Source of the DNA: Dryas octopetala
Lineage: Eukaryota > Streptophyta > Magnoliopsida > Rosales > Rosaceae
DNA length: 64,000 nt
Direction of reading: 5' to 3'
NCBI GenBank assembly: GCA_963921425.1
Contig: OY992840.1
Coordinates: 11,038,501-11,102,500, forward strand
Shown: positions 33,465 through 45,339 of the stretch, one piece after another
How the letters are laid out: each line of letters begins with the position of its first letter
Position numbering within the stretch: the stretch's first letter is position 1
Notes under the pieces: generated by a model
Seen by the model: only the letters and a program-made list of their open reading frames with translations
Database searches by the model: none
Told to the model about the DNA's origin: nothing
Translations under genes and position numbers: made by a program

Positions 33465-34956
33465 GATTGTTTCCTGAGTTCCTGCATGGCTGCACAGGTA
33501 GAAGTCAAACTCAGTTGGATGACAGATTTTGGAGTCCACAACTGTACCTGAAGAATAATGGAGGGAGAGTTTCATATCATGTGTATGAAAGCTGAAATAC
33601 ATAACCAGAAAATTCCATACTTAAAAACATTAACTACCAGGTAATATATTCCCAGTCCTGTCAAATGTACTGCAATCATGATGGCTGGCAAACAACCTTG
33701 TATGATGATGTTTCTGAACCACAACAAACGTCACAGGAGGTTGATAACCTGGCCAAATTGAAGCATAGGCCTGAAGAAAAAAGATAAAAGATAAAAGAAG
33801 GAAGACAAACGTTAATCAATTACAACATAGAACACAGAGATATATATAACAATAGCCAGCTGAAGATTAATTCAACAATGTAGATTTACCTTACGAATTG
33901 CATCAACTTCATATTGTAGAACTTGGTAGAACTGCCCCTCGCTAACTCCATCCTTGCAAAACAAAGAGTTAATTACACTTACACCTCCTGAGGTTTATCG
34001 TCTTTTCACATACACCCTACGGGGTTTCAATAATTACACATACACCTCCTGAAGTTTCAACACTGTTGCATATAACCCCCTATAGTGAGACGGAAAATGA
34101 TGAGAAATTATGCAAAAAAGCATGTTAAGGGGTTAAATGGCCTAATAAGATTATTCAAGGTGTAAGATCCAACCTCAATACAAATATTTTTATTTATTTC
34201 TCTTGTAGGGGATTATATGTAATAGTTTTGAAAACTCAGGGGTGTATGTGTAATTTTTGAAATTTTAAGGGGTGTATGTGAAAATACGATAAACTTCAAG
34301 GGATGTAAGTATAATTAACTCGCAAAACAAAATATACACACACCATAAGACAGGAAGACAGGAAGACAGGAGTATGATGGAAGCAGATTACAAAACCATG
34401 TGTCACATGATAAAGAGCTAAAGGAGGTCACATGGATTGCCACACAAGCTAAGGCTGTTAGAACCACTTAATAAATTACTGTTCTAATTGCTGTATCAAA
34501 TCTAACTGACTTGGGTTTGTAGATTACGTTTTTCATCAAGGAGTACATAGGACACAGACGAGGGCAAAGGAGCAAAAATATGCCTGTAAAATATGATGCG
34601 GCCTGGCCTCTTCCCTGTTTTTGTATAAAACAAAATAAGCAGTTCCCTGCATTTGCAAAAGACAGACAAATATAATTGAATTCTATATGTCATAAACATC
34701 CGTAGTAAAAAAAAAAAAAAAAAATTACAAATATGATTACTGAACTCTTATATGCACACATAACATCAACATATCATTAGAGTCATAATTATCCAAACAC
34801 AGTCACAAACGCACACACAGGGGGACGGGGAAGAGAGAGAGAGAGAGGATCCTGCTCTGTTTTGAACAGCTCTTGGATGAGCTCCTGGCGATGGGCTTGA
34901 GCACAAACCAACCCAGCATACTTGGTACTTTGAGGCCAGTCTTGAGAAGCAACAAC
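33465..34956 (-). pseudogene. Argonaute (AGO1-type) PIWI-domain fragment
   Basis: Five exon-like pieces on the minus strand keep the order of the AGO1 PIWI domain: 34956-34848 ([20 protein letters not shown] then [13 protein letters not shown]), 34648-34583 (RELLI..., RIIFYR), 33952-33890 ([20 protein letters not shown]), 33770-33638 ([20 protein letters not shown]) and 33547-33465 ([20 protein letters not shown]). PIWI is the slicer domain of Argonautes, the small-RNA effectors of gene silencing. Missing are the N, PAZ and MID domains, the first catalytic aspartate and the last exons. The second exon lacks the usual MIKE-type lead-in and its donor is not GT (AGG is followed by CAT). The last piece also lacks a GT donor after the codon for Gln. 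A microsatellite (GA)n replaces the end of the first piece. It is a pseudogene unlikely to make protein. Transcripts from it could still feed small-RNA pathways (inference). Confidence 0.9.
33966..34321. mobile_element. Mutator-like MITE inside an Argonaute relic intron
   Basis: A 356-bp element with inverted termini GAGTTAATTA... of about 55 bp, bounded by a perfect 10-bp duplication GCAAAACAAA (33956-33965 and 34322-34331). It sits 13 bases upstream of the third Argonaute exon, so its duplication overlaps the splice acceptor region (exon begins at 33952). A duplication of 9-10 bp points to the Mutator superfamily. Confidence 0.88.
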
Positions 34957-36461
34957 CTGCATTATATACAACATTGAAACAATTAAAGCCTCACTCTACA
35001 TGAATTCAGTCACCCCGATTACTAAAGTTGAAAAATTTAGAAAACTAATCCAAATTTGAGTTAATTAAACACTTCTAACTTTTTCTTTTTTCGATTTAGA
35101 AATTTGAGTAGTGCTTAATAGTTTTTGAGTTGAGAGAGGAGGATTCAATTTGGATGCATTATGATGAGTAATTCTATGATATTTCAAACTCGACTACCCA
35201 ACAAAACAACTGCAGTAATGCTCAATAGTTAAACGTCGGTAATGAAACAAAAAAGGATTGGTTTTCTAAAAGACAGCACTATATTATGTCGGTTTGGCCC
35301 CTAGCTGGTCGCCTATCACACATTCACACCCACCCTCAAGGGCCAGATTTCCTCCCGCATGCCCAATCTCACACTGCCGTATACTTTTTTGTTAAATCCT
35401 AAAATGTTTTCTTCAATTTTCTAATTTGCCTTTGAATATATTTTGAAATCTTTTTCAAAAAATAAAAAATTATTTCTAAATATTTTATTTACAAGTATTT
35501 AGATATATTTTGCTTGACTCCTAAGCCTATAATGTTTTGAATTAATTAGACATACATCTATTTCGGGAAACCCAATTTAATATTATCCATATAAATTTGT
35601 CATAGAATTATCCATTTTGTGGAGAAAATTTATTTTTTGATTTCCTCTTTTATCATTTGAGTTGAAAAAAGGTAAATTTTAATTTTGTCAATTAATGCCT
35701 TATTTCAAGGTGTTATCATGAAAAAATTTTGTAATTATTTGTAATTAATTTATGAAGTTGAATATTAAGATTTTTCATTTCTGATTTTCGTTTTCAAATT
35801 TTAAAATTTTCTGCGTTTTCCGTATTTTCCAAATTAGTGTGTATGAATGCCTTATTTCAAGGTTTTATCATTTATTTTTTTTGGTAATTAATTCTCATTT
35901 ATGTTTGACTTTGAAAATTAAATATCTCTTTTTTTATTTTGTTTTCAAATTTCAAAATAGGTGTTTTCATATCCAAATTAGTGTATTAAGATTCAAAGAT
36001 GAAGAAAAAACGTCATTTAAGTTTTCCAAATATCATTAAGCTTTCATCCTCACCTATTCTTTAGATTAACAATTTCAAAAGGTTTTGATGAGATATAGTG
36101 AATGTCATATCCATAAATTTCTTTTGGCTCTATCTAACCACAGTTCTGGCGTGTAGAGAATACCAATTACCATATAATAATGCTTATATGCACCCTGCGA
36201 CAATAAACAAATTGATTCGTGATCAACTGGTTTCTTTGACTTTTCGATTTTCTTGTCCAAGATTGATACTTGACTTTAAATGTTTAATTCTTTCTCAAAT
36301 TAAATCTTCAACTAAGGAAGTTTCATATGACTTTCTGGTAGCTAGCTAGCTCTGCTCGAATACTTTAACCAAATTAAGCAGCTAGCTATCTGACAACTAT
36401 ATACTATATGCATGTTCCAGTACTCCAAGGAAGAAAGAGCTGCACAAAATTTAGTACTTCA
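34957..36461. other. Intergenic; promoter side of GT90 copy 1
   Basis: From about 36095 it matches the upstream DNA of GT90 copy 2 (about 46365 on). A weaker match (GTTAAATCCTAAAA, then GACTCCTAA) at about 35393-35540 corresponds to 46288-46345, so copy 1 carries extra AT-rich DNA in between (about 35550-36080). TATATACTATAT at about 36396-36407, about 55 bases before the ATG, is a possible TATA box. Confidence 0.55.
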
Positions 36462-38996
36462 ATGTTCCGTGGATCTCGTTTGGAAAGACCTTTTCCGGGT
36501 CAGAGGACGACGATGAATTTGGGATTGTCATTGATAAAGGGAGTTGCAGCTGCCACCAATACCATCTTCTTCTTGGTCTTGCTTATCATTTCAGCAGCCA
36601 TTTTATCTTCTTCTTGGTTTCACCTTGTAAGCTTCAATTCATATATATTCTACTTACCATATGTAAAGCTTTACTTTGTTTGGGAGTGTATAATTTGCAG
36701 CTTTATGTATTCAATTTGTTTTGTGTTTTTCATTTTGTCATGCAGTCCAATTTTCAGACTGAAAATTATACAAACCAAACCATAATAATCTCCAACAAGC
36801 ATCAGATATCCCCCAAAATAGTTGAATTCCCACTCAACTGTACCATTGGCATTGGCAACCAAACCCAAACATGTCCAAAAAACTACCCTGCAACCTTTAG
36901 CAGTGATGACCTTGACCCATCATCAAACGCCACATGCCCGGACTATTTCCGGTTTATTCATGAAGATCTAAGGCCATGGAAAACCAGAGGAATCACAAGG
37001 GACATGGTGGAGGGAGCAAAGAGGACAGCGCATTTCCGGCTAGTGATTGTGAAGGGCAAGGCTTATATTGACAAGTACAAGAAGTCCATACAGACAAGGG
37101 ATGTGTTTACCATATGGGGCATTTTGCAGCTTCTTAGGAGGTACCCTGGCAGAGTACCTGACTTGGAGCTCATGTTTGACTGTGATGACCGGCCAGTCAT
37201 CCGATCACGCGACTATCAGGGACCCAACTCGACTCAGGTACCACCACTGTTCCGATACTGTGGTGACAGATGGACAAAGGATATTGTGTTCCCTGATTGG
37301 TCTTTCTGGGGCTGGTAAGTTGGAAACTTGGAATTTGTCTTAGCTTCTTTGTCTCTCTTTGGCATGAAAATGATAGTGTACCGACCACTGAGCTCCATCC
37401 ATGTAGGACAACTTAATCGGGTTGTTGAATGAATTGATTGGTGAACTACATTAAAGAAAAATTCTTGGGGAAATTTTTATACAATAGATTTCTTGGGGAA
37501 TTTGTATACATTAGATTTATTAGGGAAATTTTTCTTGTCAATCTGTTTAACATGTTATGTTATCAGAGTTAACCGTTGATAGGTATATTTCTTATTTGAA
37601 TGTCTGATTCAGATTGATAATTTACAAAAAAAAAAAAATGTCATATCTTACAAAAAAAAACATTACCCTTTTAAGTATTTTGACTCATTACTCATGAGCT
37701 ACATGCATTTTGAAGGGCTGAGATAAACATAAAGCCATGGGAAAGTTTGTTGAAAGATCTCAAGAAAGGCAATGACAGGAGCAAATGGATGGAAAGGGAA
37801 CCATATGCATACTGGAAAGGAAACCCCTTTGTAGCTGAAACAAGGAGAGACCTCCTTAAATGCAATGTCTCAGACACACAGGACTGGAATGCTCGCCTAT
37901 TCATCCAGGTAACATATACACATATGCAATACTTTCATGTAATCTAGTACTTTTCCTTATTGAAAACAGGGTGAGTGAACTTTGTATATTGATTTGAGCA
38001 AATGGTATGCGATTAACAAATTAGCTTTTGATCCAAAACCCGATCCTTTTGCCAATAAATCAAGTAATGAATTCCGTATAATTGCAGGATTGGATCCTTG
38101 AATCTCAGCAAGGCTACAAGCAATCAGATGTAGCAAGCCAATGCACACACAGGTAGTGTAAATAAAATGTTCTTGTTTTTGGTAATTAAATTTTGAGTTT
38201 TTTCATTTTATTTGCTCCTGATTTATATAGGTACAAGATCTATATTGAGGGCTGGGCATGGTCTGTTAGTGAGAAATACATTCTAGCCTGTGATTCAGTA
38301 ACATTGCTGGTAAAACCACACTATTATGATTTCTTCACAAGAAGCCTAATACCGTTGCACCATTACTGGCCTATAAGGAATGACAACAAATGTAAATCCA
38401 TCAAGTTTGCAGTACATTGGGGCAACAACCATAAACAAAAGGTGAGTCCCTCTAAGTTAACCATTGGCAAAATTTGCAGACCAAACCCAAACTCCGAAAC
38501 CCCTTTAGTTTGGCTCAAGGCTCGAAAGGGTTACGGTTTGAAATCAAGTGATGGGGTTGGAACCGAAACCCCTTCGAGCCAAACCCCAAGGGGTTCCATA
38601 TATGATTCATAATAGTTAGAGATTTTGGCACAGGCACAAGCAATTGGGAAAGCAACAAGCAACTTCATTCAGCAAGAGCTAAAGATGGACCTTGTGTATG
38701 ACTACATGTTTCATGTGTTAAATGAATATGCTAAGCTCTTAAGATTTGAGCCAAGAATACCTGAAGGGGCAACACATTTGTGCTCGGAGAGTGTGGCTTG
38801 CCCTGCAGATGAGTCAGAGAAGAAGTTCATGACTGAGTCTTTAATTAAGAATCCATCAGTGGCAAACCCCTGTAACATGCCTCCTCCCTTTAAACCACAA
38901 GCTCTTGGAAACTTTTACAGGAACAATATCAATTTAATTAGACAAGTGGAAAAATGGGAAGATAAGTACTGGGAAAGTCTCTATAAGCAGGAATAG
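36462..38996 (+). CDS. Rumi-like GT90 glycosyltransferase (DUF821/CAP10), copy 1
   Basis: Six exons: 36462-36626, 36746-37314, 37716-37908, 38088-38152, 38231-38441, 38634-38996; 521 residues. Residues about 29-52 form one hydrophobic segment (TNTIFFLVLLIISAAILSSS), giving a type II Golgi/ER membrane protein with a short basic cytosolic tail. A stem with N-glycosylation sites follows, then the CAP10/GT90 domain from about residue 119 (CPDYFRFIHEDLRPW). Conserved blocks are PDLELMFDCDDRP (193-205), the FWGWAEINIKPWE junction of exons 2 and 3, and YKIYIEGWAWSVSEKYILAC with CDSVTLLV. Animal Rumi adds glucose to EGF repeats; plant GT90 acceptors are mostly unproven, with cell-wall or glycoprotein sugars likely. 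An in-frame ATG at 36408 exists, but 36462 is the start shared with copy 2. Copy 2 lies 10.3 kb away and is about 98% identical. Confidence 0.95.
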
Positions 38997-41508
38997 CTAT
39001 GTATTTTACATTGAAAAGCTATACAGATCACCAAAAAACTTTTAGCAATGCAAATTCTATGTAAAGCTGTTGAACAAAATTTGTACAATTAAATAAATAA
39101 TATTACTCAACATAATTTCACCCAAATTCATTTAAGGAATGAAGATTTCATTATTTTGGGTACGAACCATTAAAGATGGAGTACATCTTTTAATTACAAT
39201 CCTTTAGTTCAAGGGAATACTCTTTGATTCTAATTCCAATAAAACCAACGGATGACTTTGTGAGTGTTTGGACTTTCAAGAGGAAAAAGACCCATTGAAA
39301 GGTCCGAATTTAAGCATTTAATTTGTTTTAAGAGGTTTGTGAAATTTATTTGTGATTGTGGTTGCACCCATATTTTTAGGTTGTTTACGTACCCAAAGCG
39401 GGATCAAACCACACGTACGTAGTTCCAAGATTTTGGGAATTAAATGGGTGAATGACTCATTTAAAGGATTTGGATAATTTGGGTAATGATTTGAGAAATT
39501 AATTCAGGACTTTTGTATGTGGAATTAATTTCTAGGAAGTTTGGACAAATTTGATCTGGTTGCGGTTGCACCTAAATTTGGTACGCGGTTGCACCTAAAT
39601 TTGGTAGGTTGCCTACATACCCTTGACTTCATTGGCTTTGTGCCATTTTGGGAATTGAATTTGAGAATTGGTTTTGGTTTTGTATCGGTTGAAAATTTTA
39701 GTTTTGTACCAATTTGAGAGTTTGAATTTGGTTTCGGTTTCGTGATTAAGAGAGTTAGTTTTGTACCGATTGAAAGTGTTGGTTTTGTAACAATTTGAGA
39801 GTTTGAATTTGGGATTTGGGGTTTGGAGGAAAATGTGCCTATTAATATTTTTGTATAATTAATTTGTTAAATGACACTTTTTTTTTTTTTTTTAATGGGC
39901 TAGCATTTGAAATATCCATTGGATTTGTGACCCCGGTACCAGTGATATGATAATTGGCAATGTTGGAATGAGGCCCAATATCTAATTTTGCTGGCAGCAC
40001 AATTGCATCGGTAACATGCAATTTTGATTCAAAGCAAACTGAAGACAAGCCCAAGAAAAACTTCACGTGGGACCCCACTAATTTTCCCTGGACTTTGTTT
40101 TCCCTGGCTTATTGAAGATAAGAATCCAACAATGAAGACAGTGGAGACAATTGTAATTGATGACAGTGAATACAAATGATGACATGCATTATGACGTACA
40201 AGTGCAAGTGAGGAAATGCATAGGCAGTCTCTATCCCCACAATACAATGAAACTTTTTGGATTGCATTTTTTCTGATTTACTAATGAAAATTCCTACTTT
40301 AACATAGCAACAATATATATATGCATGCACAACTTGATAATATAATAAAGAAATATCCATCATTTTGGGTCAACTTGACAACATGATCTCATAATCTTAA
40401 TCATTCATAGTTCCCATAAAAAATTGCTTAATCAACTATTAATAAATTGTGCTCAAACAAACAAATGAAAACAATTTTTTCTAAATGATGATTATGAAGA
40501 TAATCAGATCGCTAAATAATTTTTAATTTGATAGATTTTCTAAATGATGATCTTTGAATGTTGCTCTAAAAAATAAACGGTTCATGCAACTACCCTAAAC
40601 CCTATATAGATATATATATATATAGACATGTACAATTATAATATTCAATTATAAAACAAAATTCATTTCTCACATGACATTAAGTTATATTAGTTTGATT
40701 TAGAAAACATTAATCATTTAGATATTCATTTGTAACCCTAGACATAAAAAATTGAGAAATTTGAAAAACTAACCCATTATGGTAAAGGCTTTTAACCATT
40801 TTTTAAATTTTAAAATTTTTAACCCTCAATTAGTGCTGGAGCCCACTACCACTCGAAGGGAGCTATAATCAAGAGTCAACTTTCTAAAAAAAAAAAAAAA
40901 AAAGAATTAAAACTTAAAAGTCTTTAATTGACTTCAAAATTTGGGTCGATCAGTTTTTCAAATTTCTAAAAAGAAAAATTGAAAAAATAATGAAAAATTG
41001 AAAATGAAAAACGAAATAAGAAGAAAATATTATTATAGGTTTTTTCGTGCAATCACACTCTAAATCAATATTACCACCCTCACACATATTATTATCAGGT
41101 CCGTTAAATAGTTAAAAGACAGACAAATTGGATGAGATAGTAATCCACCAATAAAAAAATACTGATCTGATTCATTTCATAATCATCGAATTTTGTTAAG
41201 CACTTGCTTATTGTTGGATATGACCTCGGTAAATTAATGAAAAAAGCAAGAAATTCATTCTACATAGCTATAAGACATGCAAACTAAAGGCATAAAAATT
41301 AAATTACCCACTGTATCAGATGGGAATCAGCTACCTCCAACTCTGAAGGCCATGCCATGCCAGGAGCTAGGATGCTTGATTGCCGTTTCTTTGGTCTTTT
41401 ATTCGATCTGTTTGGTGGTTGTGTTGCTGCTGAGGCTTTGGTGATAGATATCATCATAGGTATATTTCTTTTATCGAAGAAACCCTAAAAATAATAAGTG
41501 TATCCAAA
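38997..41508. other. Intergenic downstream of GT90 copy 1
   Basis: The first about 65 bases match the 3' flank of GT90 copy 2. Further on there is a direct repeat GTTGCACCTAAATTTGGTA (about 39564 and 39587), low-complexity GTTTTGTACC-type repeats near 39670-39790, and a degenerate Mutator-type MITE (about 40380-40600). No gene recognised. Confidence 0.55.
40380..40600. repeat. Degenerate relative of the 25454-25854 MITE
   Basis: It shares the blocks ATCTCATAAT, AATCATTCAT, GATGATCTTTGAA and AAATAAACGGTT with the element at 25454-25854 in matching order, but its ends and target duplication are lost. Confidence 0.5.
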
Positions 41509-43022
41509 GAGTAAACTTTCGAATTTTGCATAAATTTCAATGAAAATTTCGACGAAAATTTCGATAAATTTTAAATTTCGACAAAAATTAGACAAAAACA
41601 ACGGAAATTTTGAATAAAATTTTATCATATATTTATTTAACATATTATCTACTACATTGATAAAAAGTATTGAAAAAACTAAATTATATAGTAAATTTCA
41701 TGTGATATATATAAGATAAATATAATGCGTGTTGGAGGCAAATACTGTTAAATAAAATTAGTATAATGAATAAATGAAATTAGTATATTCTTTATACTCT
41801 ATAATTTATACACTAAATCATAATACTAAACCCTATATACTTTATATACCCTAATACTCTTTATACTCTATGATTTATACACTAAACCCTATATACTCTA
41901 TATTTTTTAGGATATTAGGTTTAGGCCCTTTAGGGTATTTTTAATTATTTTTATATAGATATATATTATGATTTAAAAGCAACTAAACGAAATCCCAAAA
42001 CAACCAAACCAAACCCCAACTTTTTTTTCTTTCTAATTGCTCAAAGGCCCCAAACTCCAATCAACCCTAAACCTTTTTTTTTTTTCTTTCCTTCTTTTTC
42101 CCCCATGACTCTCCAGTCTTCCCTAAAGAGTAAATTTTGTTACGGGTATGGAAATTTAAACACGAATTCATCAATTTTTCACCAAAATTATCAAAATTTC
42201 TCGTCGGGAAAAATTTCGATTGATCTTCCACGCACATTTTTGTTAACTTTCGTGAAATTTCGGTCTCTTCCCCTGTCTATTTCTCAGGTACCCTTCATTT
42301 TTTCAAGCTCAATTTTCTTCAATTTTTGAATTTGGTAATTCTGTTTTGTGGTTTTTGGTAAATGGGTTTTGGTTTTTTGTGCTTAGATTACTGGATGGTC
42401 TTGAAGGAGATCCAAAATTTGTGTAAGAGTTCTGAGAGAGAGAAGAGATCGGGAGAGAAAGGAGGAAGAAAGGGAAGAAGAGAAGTCACAAGAAGAAAAT
42501 GAAGGAAAGAAGAAAAAAATGGTTTGGGGCCTTTGGGCAAATGGAAAGAAGAAAAAGGTTTTTGGGTTTGGTTTGGGGTTTGATTTGGCTCTTTTGGGGT
42601 TTTGTTTTGTTATTTTTAAACCCTAAACTCTAATAGATTTCTATATAAAAAAATAATTAAAAATACCCTAAAAGGGCCTAAACCCTAATATCTTATATCA
42701 TATCCTAAAGAATATAGAGTATAGATTATATAGTGTATAGGGTTTAGTGTATAGATTATAGAGTCTAAATAATATACTAATTTTATTTAACAGTATTTGC
42801 CTCCAGCGCTCATTATATTCATTTTATATCACATGAAACCTACTATATAATTTGGTTTCTTCAATGTTTTTTATCAATTTAGTATATAATACGTTAAATA
42901 AACATATGGTAAAGTTTCATTCAAAATTTCCTTATTTTGATAGCAATTTTCATTATTTCTGTCTAATTTTTGTTGAAATTTAAAATTCATCGAAATTTCT
43001 GCAAAATACGAAATTTTACTCC
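41509..43022. mobile_element. Large foldback element with ~500-bp inverted arms
   Basis: The left arm (41509 to about 42020) and the complement of the right arm (about 42530-43022) align at roughly 80% over about 500 bp. Landmarks in both arms are GAGTAAA at the tip, GGAGGCAAATACTGTTAAAT, AGGATAT...TTAGG and GGCCCTTT(T)AGGGTATTT. The central loop of about 500 bp contains another GAGTAAATTTTG like the tips. No transposase is visible and no target duplication could be fixed. A transcript across it would fold into a very long hairpin. Confidence 0.8.
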
Positions 43023-43024
43023 TT

Positions 43025-44842
43025 GATTACATGTTATATATGAATAATATATTAATGTGCAAATACAAGAAATTAATACAACATTCTAAAATAACAATCA
43101 TATTCACTCTAATTGAAGCTAGAGATGTGCATGGTTCGAAAAACCAAACAACAAATTAAGCAATAATCGTAACCAAATCAACATTTTTCAAAATGACCAA
43201 TTTGAGAGCCAAAACCAAACCAAGCTTAGCTCAATCTGACTGGTTTGGTTAACCGTAAAATTGGTTTGATACGGTTTGGTTATCCGAAAACCAGATAACA
43301 ACTGGGTCAAAATATTAAGCCCAACTTTGTGAGTTTTTTGGATAATGGCCCATTTTGCAAGCCTAATTTAGCTAGCTAAAGACTCATTTTGCACACTTCA
43401 TATGTCTATATAAAAGCTCATTTTGACAATCTAAGCATTTTTCAAAAATTCAAACACAAGTTTTAACCAGTTACACAATATAAAACACATAATAAATAGT
43501 CATACAAGTGACAAGTTCTTATCCTTGTCTAGTCCTATTAAATTATATAGTATATACTAAATAAACTATAAAGTATATAAACTATAATAAACATATACAA
43601 AATTTTAAAAAATTTATACACTATAATAGGGAATTTTAATAAACATATACAAAATTTTAAAAATTTATAAACTATAATAGGGAATTTGGTTTACTCTCTA
43701 ATTAATTTGTATGAAAATCATATATAAAAATTAATATATATTTATAAGTAGTGATTCAGTTCGGTTAAAACCAAAAATTTCCATATTGAGAACCAAAATC
43801 AAACCACAAAGTTCGAATTGGTTTGATTTGATATCCGAAAAAAAAAAAAAAACAAAAAAACAAAATAAAAGACCAAACCAAACCGATCCAAGTGGTTTAG
43901 TTTAGTTCGAAACTCAATTTTTCGATATTTTTGCACACCCCTAATTGAAGCATGAAGCATCCACCTCACTTAAAACTAGAACGCGTAAATTAAATAAATA
44001 TTTTGGAGTGTGGACCACGAATGATATATATAGCACTAGTTTTTTCAAGGAAAGACACGTGTTTTTGAGAATTTTCTTTGAAAAAAATAGAGAAAAGAAT
44101 CTTCTAAATAAGAAAAAATCAAAATGCGACATATCTCAAATTTGGAGGGTATTACTGAAAAAATTGTCGTACTAGAAAAAAGAATAACATAAGCTAATAT
44201 TTATTTGTTTAATATACAGTATAGAGAGTTCACATTCTCCCCCATAATTTACAGTTCAGGTAGGAATCAGAGTTTCTAGACAGTTTGAGCAGCCGTCACA
44301 ATTCACGAATCTTGGATTAATTCTTAACCATCTATATTTTACTCGTTTTGATGAGTTTGGCTCTATCTAACCACAGTTCTGGGCCTTCTGGCCAGTAGAG
44401 AAGACCAATTACCATATAATAAGCTTATATGCACCTGCAACATTAAACAAACAAATAGACTCATTGTCAACTGGTTTCTTTGACTTTTCTATTTTCTAGC
44501 CTTGGATTGATACTCAGACCTCTGATTTTTAATTCCTTCTCAACTCCAATTTAATCAACAATATAATCAGTGGAAAAAGCAGTATCACTATGAGTCTTCA
44601 ACTAAGGAAGGTTCATATATGACTTTCTGGTAGCTAGCTTAGTAGCTCTGCTCGAAATCGAATACTTCAACCAAATTAAGCAGCAGAGAACTATATGCTT
44701 ACGATGTACATGTTCCAGTATAATCTCCAACAAGCATCAGATATCCCCCAAAATAGTTGAATTCCCACTCAACTGTACCACTGGTATTGACAACCAAACC
44801 CAATGTGTTCAACAAACTACCCTGCAACCTTAAGCAATGATG
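43025..44842 (+). pseudogene. GT90 relic: upstream DNA fused to part of exon 2
   Basis: After removing the hAT insertion (43120-43943) the block matches 32452-33390. Near 44720 it jumps from the promoter-side sequence (ATGTTCCAGTA) straight into GT90 exon 2 (AATCTCCAACAAGC). About 365 bp holding exon 1 and intron 1 are deleted. Only about 120 bp of exon 2 remains, to about 44842, with a base lost near GCAACCTTAAGC that shifts the frame. It is a dead third copy of the GT90 gene. Confidence 0.85.
43120..43943. mobile_element. hAT-type non-autonomous element
   Basis: An 824-bp element with inverted termini TAGAGATGTGC and GCACACCCCTA, flanked by the 8-bp duplication ATTGAAGC (43112-43119 and 43944-43951). 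The paralogous block at 32452-33390 has a single uninterrupted ATTGAAGC at 32537-32544, an empty site that confirms the insertion. The interior is rich in CCAAACCAAACC-type sequence and has no transposase. Confidence 0.93.
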
Positions 44843-45305
44843 TGTTGGGCCTCACGTGATGTGGAGGCTGGTTTCTTAGTAGAATTGAGTGGCTTTAAGT
44901 TGGCCACGCCACTCAAAAGCTTCTCTTGGAAGCTTATTGAGAACAAATTTGGTCACCACCTACTTTAGAAGATGTCATGTGTCTATGTAACTAACTATAG
45001 TTAAAATTGTGCATTTAATCATTTAATTATATATTTTTTTAATTTTTTTAATTAGGAAACTTTAATCGATAAAATTTTAAACAGAGTTTTGACCTTCTTC
45101 TCCATACCACCTCTTCTCAGTCCCCACCGCTCCCCACCTCCACTGCCGGATTTCTCACCAGCGACGTACGGCAGGAGCACCACTCGTGCAATGAACCACT
45201 ATTTGATGTCTCTGGATCAAAAATAAAAAAATTAAAAAAAGGCAATAGATGCATTTTTGCTCAAACTCTCAAACACAAGTCTATGGATCAAATAGTGAGG
45301 CAGTT

Positions 45306-45339
45306 TACCAATGGAACAGAGCGTGTGCATCTTGCATAT
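45306..45339 (-). pseudogene. Argonaute terminal-exon scrap
   Basis: On the minus strand a splice-acceptor-like TTGCAG is followed by codons for YARCTRSV, the first residues of the last-but-few PIWI exon of AGO1-type proteins (usual context CYT|YARCTRSVSIVPP). Similarity stops after about ten codons and a stop follows. The short length limits certainty, but the intron-exon junction falls exactly where the family has it. Confidence 0.45.

Noticed and set aside
36408..36461. Upstream in-frame ATG as the GT90 copy 1 start
   Set aside because: The extra 18 residues are absent from copy 2, where the same upstream DNA is not open in frame; 36462 is the shared start.
40109..40363. 84-codon minus frame downstream of GT90 copy 1
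   Set aside because: Cysteine- and tyrosine-rich low-quality translation, no domain, AT-rich DNA.
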